Assembly: GCA_964582085.1 (NCBI GenBank)
Contig: CAZOPV010000009.1
Location: 62,001-126,000 of the forward strand
Origin: JADGNF01 sp964582085
Lineage (GTDB): Archaea > Thermoproteota > Bathyarchaeia > Bathyarchaeales > Bathycorpusculaceae
Length of the DNA stretch: 64,000 nt
Direction: 5' to 3'
Shown here in pieces: positions 1 to 6,680 of this stretch (the stretch's first letter is position 1; every line of letters begins with the position of its first letter). The position numbers and the translations under genes were made by a program. Under the pieces are notes generated by a model. That model worked only from the letters and a program-made list of their open reading frames with translations, did no database searches and was not told where the DNA came from.

Positions 1-670
1 TTGAATAAACCAACTCGCCACCCGCAACTAAGCATTTCTCTGCTTCACATAAAAGCTCCTTTTGCAATGCTGCATTACGCTTCACATCACTAAGGGTTCG
101 TCGTTTAAACCATAAAGGATCCGAAGCAAAGTTACCTGAGCATGGCACATCTAAAAGTATTTTATCAAACTTCAAGTTTAGCTTTGAAATTTGGCGTGCA
201 TCTAATTTGTAAACTACCGTGTTCCTAATGTGGCAACGTTCAAGCTGATTAGCTAAAGCATTTAAACGCTGTGCGCTAACGTCTAAAGCCACTACTACAC
301 CGGTGTTATCCATTAAGTCTGAAAGCTCTACAGTTTTTCCTCCAGGTGCAGCACAAGCATCCAAAACAGTTTTTCCCTTTAGGTTACTAAATAGAGTAGG
401 GGGAATTTGGGCGGCTGCTTCCTGAATTGAATAGAAACCCAAGAGGTATTCTGCTGTAGCACCCACCGAAACCTTAGATTCTTTGACCCAGTAGCCTGAG
501 TCTAAAAAAGGAATTTTTTCCAAAGTGAAACCGATAGAGAGTAGCCTTTGAGGTATGTTTTTGCCTTTAGTAGTTGTCTGGTTTACTCTGATTGCTTGAC
601 GAATTTTAGTTTCCCTAAATTTCCAACCCAATTGCATATAACGGTTTATAAAAAAATCTCTGCCAGACAT
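1..670 (-). CDS. RNA (cytosine-5) methyltransferase, NOL1/NOP2/Sun family (partial)
   Basis: Reading the minus strand from ATG at 668-670 gives 223 codons that run off the left edge, so the C-terminus is missing. The protein contains the SAM-binding motif DACAAPGGKT and then DVPCSG, whose Cys and preceding Pro are typical of the NOL1/NOP2/Sun m5C methyltransferases acting on tRNA or rRNA. A basic N-terminal segment (MSGRDFFINRYMQLGWKFR) precedes the catalytic fold. The family call is firm; the RNA target is not visible. The gene diverges from the ammonium transporter. Confidence 0.9.
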   Translation of the reverse strand, partial: MSGRDFFINRYMQLGWKFRETKIRQAIRVNQTTTKGKNIPQRLLSIGFTLEKIPFLDSGYWVKESKVSVGATAEYLLGFYSIQEAAAQIPPTLFSNLKGKTVLDACAAPGGKTVELSDLMDNTGVVVALDVSAQRLNALANQLERCHIRNTVVYKLDARQISKLNLKFDKILLDVPCSGNFASDPLWFKRRTLSDVKRNAALQKELLCEAEKCLVAGGELVYS

Positions 671-1006
671 CAACCTACATTGATTGACTGGAAATAAAAA
701 CTTTTCAACTCGCCATACGCAACTAACTTTTCAGCTTCAAAAAGTCACAGAACAGGTTTTTGATAAAAAATGGTGTTGAGGCGACATCCCATTAAGGCAA
801 TGCTATCTTAAAATTGTACAAATTTCAAGTTCCAATCACCTTTTTTAGCTTGAATTAGATGAAGATTGGATAAAAACGCAATTCTTTGAACAAAATTTCA
901 TAATAAATAAAAATAACCAAGCAAACAGATAGTTTTATATACTTTAATATAATAAATTGACAGAAAAGAAGGAAATAAACCAACAAATGTAAAAGAGGTA
1001 AAAAAA
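671..1006. other. Intergenic region between divergent genes
   Basis: This 336-base AT-rich spacer has no ORF of note. It holds the promoter of the ammonium transporter and a short palindrome, TTGTACAA, at 814-821 inside AAATTGTACAAATTT. The palindrome is a possible regulator site, but nothing else supports that. Confidence 0.5.
933..941 (+). promoter_or_regulatory. TATA box for amt
   Basis: TTTTATATA lies about 70 bases before the ATG at 1007, in an AT-rich stretch typical of archaeal promoters. A purine-rich ribosome binding site, GAGGTA, is at 995-1000. The spacing implies a leader of roughly 40 bases. Confidence 0.55.
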
Positions 1007-2260
1007 ATGAGCGCAGGAGATATATCATGGGTCATAGTTGCAACCGCCCTTGTCATGCTCATGACGCCGGCACTAGGCTTCTTCTATGGCGGGCTCGTTA
1101 GGAAAAAAAACCTCGTGTCAACCATAGTCCAATGTGTAGTCATATATGCAATAATAGCCGTCGTCTGGGCGTTATGGGGATACAGCATGGTCTTCGGTCC
1201 AAGCATCAACGGTTTTATCGGCGATTTATCGCTGTTTGGACTCAATAGCTTATCGATAACAACAGTCAATCCCGCCCTTGCATCAGGAATACCTGAATTA
1301 CTCTTCTTCGCCTTCCAGCTACAATTCGCCGCTATAACCCCCGCACTTATGATTGGAGCATTCGCTGAACGCATAAAGTTCCGCTCTCTTTTGATCTTTA
1401 GCGTAATCTGGGTAACATTCATCTACGTACCTATAGCCCACTGGGTTTGGAACCCAGACGGTTGGCTAAGAGCAATAGGCGCTATAGACTTTGCAGGCGG
1501 CATCGTCGTCCACATCGCAGCAGGGTTCTCAGCTCTTGCCGCAGCCCTTGTAATAGGCAGAAGAAAAGGATGCAGCACTCCATGGAAAGAGCACATGAAA
1601 ACTCTGGACAAAGCACAAGAAAAACCAACAAACATACCTTACGTCATACTTGGCGCTGCGCTACTTTGGTTTGGCTGGTTCGGATTTAACGCGGGCAGCG
1701 CCCTTTCAGCTAACGAACTGGCCGTCTCAGCTCTAGTAACTACAAACCTGGCTGCGGCGGCGGCAGCTGTGAGCTGGATGATCATGGACTGGTTCATCAA
1801 AGGCAAACCTTCAGCAGTCGGCGTATCAATAGGTGCAGTTGTGGGGCTTGTTGCTATAACTCCCGCAGCTGGCTACGTAACTGTAACATCAGCCTTAATC
1901 ATCGGTCTATTTGCAGGCGTCATAAGCAATGTTGTTGCCAGTTGGAGAGCAGGCAGGTCAAGAATCGACGATACTTTAGATGTCTTTGCGTGTCACGGCA
2001 TGGGAGGGCTTTGGGGCTCGATTGCCACAGGCATATTCGCCACAGCTTCAATTAACGGCGTAAATGGTCTGATCTTTGGCAACCCGGGTCAACTTGTTGC
2101 CCAACTTGTAGCTGTCGCGGTTGTCGTGCCATTTGCAATAGCAGGATCCTACGTGCTACTGAAAGCGGTCAACTTGTTCTCGCCGTTGAGAGTAAGCCCT
2201 GAAGCAGAAGATGCAGGTTTAGACCTTAGTGAACATGGCGAAGAAGCATATTGTCTTTGA
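1007..2260 (+). CDS. amt: Ammonium transporter, Amt family
   Basis: The 417-residue integral membrane protein has the usual Amt length and about 11 hydrophobic segments. It is predicted to move ammonium or ammonia into the cell. The N-terminus FFYGGLVRKKN, the Phe gate (F103 and F107), D161 in DFAGGIVVHIAAG and the pore twin histidines H169 and H330 (CHGMGGLWG) are all present. The conserved C-terminal tail DLSEHGEEAY is also there; in this family it contacts GlnK. No glnK gene lies next to it, unlike the common amt-glnK pair. The start is set by GAGGTA seven bases upstream. Confidence 0.96.
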   Translation: MSAGDISWVIVATALVMLMTPALGFFYGGLVRKKNLVSTIVQCVVIYAIIAVVWALWGYSMVFGPSINGFIGDLSLFGLNSLSITTVNPALASGIPELLFFAFQLQFAAITPALMIGAFAERIKFRSLLIFSVIWVTFIYVPIAHWVWNPDGWLRAIGAIDFAGGIVVHIAAGFSALAAALVIGRRKGCSTPWKEHMKTLDKAQEKPTNIPYVILGAALLWFGWFGFNAGSALSANELAVSALVTTNLAAAAAAVSWMIMDWFIKGKPSAVGVSIGAVVGLVAITPAAGYVTVTSALIIGLFAGVISNVVASWRAGRSRIDDTLDVFACHGMGGLWGSIATGIFATASINGVNGLIFGNPGQLVAQLVAVAVVVPFAIAGSYVLLKAVNLFSPLRVSPEAEDAGLDLSEHGEEAYCL

Positions 2261-2276
2261 ATAAAGATCCTAAACA

Positions 2277-2298
2277 GGGGGCTTCGCCCCCACTTTTT
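2277..2298 (+). terminator. Hairpin terminator after amt
   Basis: GGGGGC and GCCCCC form a 6-bp GC-only stem with a TTC loop. The T-run begins at 2294. The hairpin starts 16 bases after the amt stop codon, so it looks like an intrinsic-type terminator. Confidence 0.75.
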
Positions 2299-2310
2299 CA
2301 TTAAAAATGT

Positions 2311-2344
2311 TTTTTAACCCTTAAGAGCGCCTGAGGGTTAAAAA
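2311..2344. repeat. 11-bp inverted repeat before the UreH-like gene
   Basis: TTTTTAACCCT at 2311-2321 is repeated exactly in inverse as AGGGTTAAAAA at 2334-2344, with a 12-base spacer. It sits just before a TATA-like CTTTAAATG (2353-2361). It could be an operator for the next gene or a second terminator of amt. Confidence 0.5.
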
Positions 2345-2407
2345 TGTGTAAGCTTTAAATGTTAAAATTTGCCATTTGGTATATCAAAACCTGCTGTGAC
2401 ACACCCC

Positions 2408-3097
2408 ATGTCGTTGATGACTGAAATTTCCAACCCTTATATCGCCTCTCTCGCTCTTGGCTTGTTTTCAGGGTTGTTTTTCTGCACATCAGCGTGTCTT
2501 CCGTACATCACAAGTTACATAGCAGGTGTTGGCGCAGGTTTCCGCAAAAGTGTTCTTTTAACAGTCACTTATAATGGTGGACGAGTGATAGCATATGCTT
2601 TAATTGGACTTGCATTAAGCATAACTAAGCTATCAATAGGAGCCACGTTTTTGTCCGAATATCAAAATTATGCGCTGGTTGCTTTAGGGGTAGTTTCCAC
2701 TTCAATTGGGGTGAATATGCTTTACAAAAGCAAGAAAGTCTCTTGTGGAGGAAACTGTCCTGCGAATGCAGCAGTTGTCACAAGTAGCAACAGCTTAGAT
2801 AGAAGATTTGACCCACAAGTATTCTTATTAGGTTTAACTCGAGGCTTAATTGTTTGCCCCCTCCTCGCGCCTGTCTTACTTTATTCGGTTACTACAACAG
2901 CTGCAGGCGACAGTTTCTTTTTAGCCATTCTTTTCGGAGTAGGAACAGCGCTATCACCGTTACTGCTGATTGGTGGATTAACAGGGTGGCTACTAAGTAA
3001 AGCACCATTATTTCGTAAATGGATATCTGTAGCAGGCGGTTTAACACTGATTGGACTTGGCATAAGCGCGTTTGCTAATGCCGCCATAGCATCATAG
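2408..3097 (+). CDS. UreH/TauE-SafE/DsbD-like membrane protein
   Basis: About six hydrophobic segments span a protein of 229 residues from ATG 2408. The family is that of cytochrome c biogenesis/UreH-like transporters, which move electrons or metals across the membrane. Visible marks are FFCTSACLPYITSY near the N-terminus and GLIVCPLLAPVLLYSV in the second half, giving cysteines in both three-helix repeats as in CcdA/DsbD relatives. A CGGNC pair lies in the central loop. An in-frame TTG at 2369 would add 13 residues, but it lies too close to the TATA-like box; ATG 2408 or 2417 fits better. The exact substrate is unknown. Confidence 0.72.
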   Translation: MSLMTEISNPYIASLALGLFSGLFFCTSACLPYITSYIAGVGAGFRKSVLLTVTYNGGRVIAYALIGLALSITKLSIGATFLSEYQNYALVALGVVSTSIGVNMLYKSKKVSCGGNCPANAAVVTSSNSLDRRFDPQVFLLGLTRGLIVCPLLAPVLLYSVTTTAAGDSFFLAILFGVGTALSPLLLIGGLTGWLLSKAPLFRKWISVAGGLTLIGLGISAFANAAIAS

Positions 3098-3134
3098 TCA
3101 CAAAAACAACAAATGCAAAAATGAGTGGTAAAAA

Positions 3135-4466
3135 GTGACGAAACAAACTCAAGAAAGAAAATATGTCCCCGAATTACCCCAAAAAGAAAGTGAAGAACTA
3201 AGAAATGCTGCTAAAGCCATGTCGGCGAAAGTTATAGCTGACAACATAGAAAAAATGAAGAAAACAAACCCGCAAAGGCCTGCAATAATGCAATATTATG
3301 ACGAGATAGCAAATTTTTTTGGGCAGCGGCAAAAAGAAATTCAGGAAGAAAAAGCCAAAGGCAAAAAAGTCATCGGCTACTTCTGCATGTTTGCACCGAT
3401 CGAACTCATTTTGGCAGCAGATGCCATACCCGTCAGGGTGAATTCCGGCTGGTATGACACCTCCAAGCTCGGTGACCGAATCGTACCTGTAGAAGTTTGC
3501 CCTGTTATCCGCTCTACCATAGGTGCAAAAATGGTTAGTCTTTCTCCCTATCTCGAGCTGAGTGACGCGTTAATCAGCACTTTAACATGTGATGGACAGA
3601 CTAAACTCAGCGAAATCATGAGTGACTACACACAAGTGATCACTATTTCTCCGCCTAGAGTGAAAGATTCTCCTCAATCGTTACACCTGTGGAAAGAAGA
3701 AATTAAATCAGTTAAGACAAAAATTGAAGAATTAACCGGCAACAAAATCACCAGTAAAAAGTTGCGTGAAGCAATAGAAACAATGCAAAAAGCAACCAAG
3801 GCGTTCCGTCGACTACAGGACTTACGTAAAGGCAATCCGGTGATAATGGGCAGAGATGCCATGTTGGTTAATCAGACGGCCACGTGGGACAACATAAAAC
3901 GTTGGACAGAGAAAACCGAAGAGCTTTGCGACGAGTTAGAAAAACGGGTGCAGCAAAAGATGTGGGCATGTCCACCTGACACCCCAAGGGTTTTGGTGAC
4001 AGGGACACCGATGTATTGGCCCGATAACTGGAAGTTACCCACTTTGATTGAAGAGGCTACACCGCAAGGCGTCCTTGTAGCAGATGAGCTTTGCTCAAGC
4101 GACCGACTTCTCTACGATCCTGTGGGCGTAGATGAATGGACAATGGACGACATGCTTAACGCAATATCTGAAAGATATCTTATGGCTTCCACATGTCCCT
4201 GCTTCACGTCAATAGATGGAAACGAAGACCGAATCAACTGGCTCAAAAACAAAATTAAGGAGTTTAACGCCAACGGTGTAATTTACTATGTAGTAAGAGG
4301 TTGTATGCTTTACGCCATGGAGTATGCGCGGGTAAAGAAGGCGCTGGACAAAATGAAAATACCTGTCTACTATTTGGACACTGAATACACCAGAGAAGAC
4401 GTAGGACAAATGAAAACACGCGTAGAGGCATTCTTAGAAATGCTAACGGCTAGAGTTGACTTCTAG
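3135..4466 (+). CDS. 2-hydroxyacyl-CoA dehydratase / double-cubane cluster family protein
   Basis: The 443-residue protein belongs to the HgdB/BcrB/BcrC superfamily, whose members receive low-potential electrons from an ATPase activator. Six cysteines fall in two sets of three: C84, C122 (EVCP) and C152 (TCDG), then C320, C354 (TCPC) and C390 (RGCMLY). This even split matches the pattern reported for homodimeric double-cubane [8Fe-9S] proteins (DCCP, E. coli YjiM type) better than that of heterodimeric dehydratases. Only one such subunit is encoded, which supports a homodimer. The GTG start at 3135 follows AGTGGT. It is the first gene of a four-gene operon. The substrate is unknown. Confidence 0.82.
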   Translation: MTKQTQERKYVPELPQKESEELRNAAKAMSAKVIADNIEKMKKTNPQRPAIMQYYDEIANFFGQRQKEIQEEKAKGKKVIGYFCMFAPIELILAADAIPVRVNSGWYDTSKLGDRIVPVEVCPVIRSTIGAKMVSLSPYLELSDALISTLTCDGQTKLSEIMSDYTQVITISPPRVKDSPQSLHLWKEEIKSVKTKIEELTGNKITSKKLREAIETMQKATKAFRRLQDLRKGNPVIMGRDAMLVNQTATWDNIKRWTEKTEELCDELEKRVQQKMWACPPDTPRVLVTGTPMYWPDNWKLPTLIEEATPQGVLVADELCSSDRLLYDPVGVDEWTMDDMLNAISERYLMASTCPCFTSIDGNEDRINWLKNKIKEFNANGVIYYVVRGCMLYAMEYARVKKALDKMKIPVYYLDTEYTREDVGQMKTRVEAFLEMLTARVDF

Positions 4467-4478
4467 AGGTGAAATAAC

Positions 4479-5264
4479 GTGATAACAGCTGGAATAGATA
4501 TGGGTATTCAAACCGTCAAGGTTGTAATTCTCAAAGACGGTACCATTGCCGCGAAAAGCAAAACTTTTTCAGGATTTGAACCCACCAAAGCTGCAGAACA
4601 AGCTTTTGAAGAGGCATTAAAAACAGCCGAAATTTCTAAGGCTGATGTTGCGCAGATTTTAGCTACTGGGGCAGGTATGGAGATGGCGCCTTACGCTAAC
4701 GGCACAATCAGCATGATGAGTGCTGATGCAAAGGCAGGAGTTTACCTGATTCCTTCAGCGCGAACCATAATTGATGTTGGAGCAGAAGAAGCACGCGCAG
4801 TAAAATGTGATGAACGAGGCGTAATGGCGGATTTTGTGGTTAATGAAAGGTGCGCCGCTGGTGCAGGCACATTCATCGAAGCTATGGCAAGGGCATTGGA
4901 AGTAAAAATGGAAGATATGGGTCCACTGTCACTGAAAGCTGAACGTGCCAGCCCCATAAATGCAAGCTGCGTCATATTCGGTGAATCTGATGTGGTGACG
5001 CTTATTCATCGCCAAGAGTCAAAGCCAGAGATTGCACGCGCCGTTTTTGACGCTATGGCAGATAGAGTCTCCGCTATGGTTCATAGACTTGGAATAAACC
5101 CTGATGTTGTCTTAGTTGGCGGCGTAGCTAAAGATGTGGGGTTTGTTGCGTCCCTAAAACGGAAACTTGGGATTAATATTTTGATACCGGAAAACCCGGA
5201 ATACACTGGCGCACTTGGCGCAGCGCTTCTTGCAATGAACCGGGTTAAGGGGGTACAGAAATGA
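4479..5264 (+). CDS. CoA-dehydratase activator-type ATPase, BadF/BadG/BcrA/BcrD family (first copy)
   Basis: This 261-residue ASKHA-fold ATPase should pass electrons to the upstream six-cysteine protein. It has the N-terminal phosphate motif GIDMGIQTVK, cluster cysteines C125 (NERCAAGAG) and C164 (ASCVIFGES), and the late LVGGVAKDVG loop. The second phosphate motif is degenerate: DVGAEE (99-104) replaces the usual DVGGQD seen in its neighbour. It may therefore be a weaker or regulatory ATPase in a heterodimer, like BcrD with BcrA. GTG start with AGAGGTGAAA upstream. Its last four bases overlap the next gene. Confidence 0.88.
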   Translation: MITAGIDMGIQTVKVVILKDGTIAAKSKTFSGFEPTKAAEQAFEEALKTAEISKADVAQILATGAGMEMAPYANGTISMMSADAKAGVYLIPSARTIIDVGAEEARAVKCDERGVMADFVVNERCAAGAGTFIEAMARALEVKMEDMGPLSLKAERASPINASCVIFGESDVVTLIHRQESKPEIARAVFDAMADRVSAMVHRLGINPDVVLVGGVAKDVGFVASLKRKLGINILIPENPEYTGALGAALLAMNRVKGVQK

Positions 5265-6166
5265 AGGAGGCACCAAAAGATACAAAAGAATACTGGAGAT
5301 GGCAAGAATACCACCATGTTGTATCCAACAAGAGTTGGAAAGCCAAAGATGTAATCACGGCTGGTGTTGATGTAGGTTCTGTTGGCTCCAAAGCTGCTAT
5401 CATGATTGACGGCGAAATATACGCGTGGGCAATTACGCGAACAGGCTCCAACAGTCCTGACAGCGCGAAAAAAGTTATGGCTATGGTTTTGGACGGCACA
5501 GGACTCAAGCAAAGCGACATAAAATACACTGTTGGGACAGGCTATGGCAGAGTAAATGTACCCATGGCTAACAAAGCAATTACAGAAATTGCATGTCACG
5601 CCAAAGGTGCAAATTACATCTGGGGGTCAAAAGTGCGAACAATCCTAGACGTAGGAGGCCAAGACATCAAAGCTATACACTGCGACGAAGCAGGGCGCGT
5701 AACGTCGTTTTTGATGAACGACAAATGCGCTGCCGGCACAGGTAGAGGCATGGAAGTGTTTGCGGATCTTCTGAAAATTCCCATTGAAGAAATAGGGCAA
5801 GTATCGCTGAGTATTGATGAAGAGCCGCCGCCGGTAAGTTGCACCTGTGTGGCTTTCGCTAAAACTGAAGCTGTCGGCTTGCTCAGGAAAGGCTGGACAA
5901 AAGAGAAAGTTTTAGCAGCCTACACCCGTGCGATGGCCATACGTATGGCTAACCTTGTTAACCGCGTCGGGTTAGAGAGAGAGTTTGTAGTCACAGGCGG
6001 CCAATCTAAAAATATGGGCATAGTTTCGAGGGTTGAAAACATACTTGGGGTAAAAGCGCTTCCTGCGCCGAATTGGCGAGAAGGTGGTTTAGATCCCATG
6101 GTTGCAGGGGCTATCGGCGCAGCGGCTTTGGCTAAAGCGTTATACGAAAAATCTCAGGGCAAATAG
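5261..6166 (+). CDS. CoA-dehydratase activator-type ATPase, BadF/BadG/BcrA/BcrD family (second copy)
   Basis: The 301-residue protein is the better-conserved of the two activator ATPases. It has GVDVGSVGSK near residue 35, intact DVGGQD (130-135), C156 (NDKCAAGTG), C194/C196 (VSCTCVAFA) and VTGGQSKNMG. An extra N-terminal extension of about 30 residues is rich in Trp, Tyr and His. The start ATG overlaps the previous stop as ATGA, so translation is coupled. With its partner it should bind a single [4Fe-4S] cluster at the dimer interface. Cytoplasmic. Confidence 0.9.
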   Translation: MKEAPKDTKEYWRWQEYHHVVSNKSWKAKDVITAGVDVGSVGSKAAIMIDGEIYAWAITRTGSNSPDSAKKVMAMVLDGTGLKQSDIKYTVGTGYGRVNVPMANKAITEIACHAKGANYIWGSKVRTILDVGGQDIKAIHCDEAGRVTSFLMNDKCAAGTGRGMEVFADLLKIPIEEIGQVSLSIDEEPPPVSCTCVAFAKTEAVGLLRKGWTKEKVLAAYTRAMAIRMANLVNRVGLEREFVVTGGQSKNMGIVSRVENILGVKALPAPNWREGGLDPMVAGAIGAAALAKALYEKSQGK

Positions 6167-6179
6167 TAGGTGAAGCGGC

Positions 6180-6467
6180 ATCATAACACATTATGGTTAC
6201 TGTGATGGATCTGGTGAATACTTTATAGTCATCGACTCAGACAAGTGCAATAGTTGTGGAAAATGCGTGAAGAAATGTCCCCAAAACGCTTTGGAGATGG
6301 CAACGGAATTTATAGATTTGGAAGACAAAATCGTAGCGGTCGTTTCTGAGCAACATAGAAAAAAAATAAAGTATACGTGTGCGCCATGTAAACCTGAAAC
6401 TAATAAAACTCCTTGTGTGCTGGCTTGTGGGCAGGGTGCAATTTCCTGTGTTTGGAAGCCTCAATAA
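6180..6467 (+). CDS. Ferredoxin-like 4Fe-4S protein with apparent ATC start
   Basis: The open frame after a stop at 6171 encodes 95 residues. It begins ITHYGYCDGSGEYF and then has KCNSCGKCVKKCP, a complete CxxCxxCxxxCP cluster motif, followed by a second Cys-rich part (CAPC, then PCVLACG and ISC). No ATG, GTG or TTG precedes the first cluster. The first in-frame GTG (6267) would delete three of its four cysteines. GGTGA at 6169-6173 sits six bases before ATC 6180 and ATA 6183, so one of these is the likely start. It is probably the electron donor for the dehydratase/ATPase set. Confidence 0.72.
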   Translation: MITHYGYCDGSGEYFIVIDSDKCNSCGKCVKKCPQNALEMATEFIDLEDKIVAVVSEQHRKKIKYTCAPCKPETNKTPCVLACGQGAISCVWKPQ

Positions 6468-6500
6468 GTTTTTGTTTACCTATTTTTTAGTAAAAAACTT
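6466..6500 (+). terminator. Possible terminator of the redox operon
   Basis: AAGTTTTT (6466-6473, overlapping the ferredoxin stop) pairs with AAAAACTT (6493-6500). The loop is long and contains a T-rich run. Weak but well placed. Confidence 0.35.
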
Positions 6501-6644
6501 TGGCTTCAATTTTCCGCATATTCCTTAAACTACGCAGAATCACGATTGTGACAGTCGCCTCATTTTGCCGAAAAGGGCTTTGAGTGATTTATTTTTAGTT
6601 ATCATTCAAACCTGATAAGTCAATTAAGACAAAAAAGTAGGGAA

Positions 6645-6666
6645 TATGGGAGTTTTATCTCCCATA
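6645..6666 (-). terminator. Terminator after the papain-like surface gene
   Basis: TATGGGAG and CTCCCATA form an 8-bp stem with a 6-base loop, about 15 bases beyond the minus-strand stop at 6681. On the minus strand a T-rich tract (CTACTTTTTTG) follows. It fits an intrinsic-type terminator. Confidence 0.6.
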
Positions 6667-6680
6667 CTTTAGTTGAGTTC

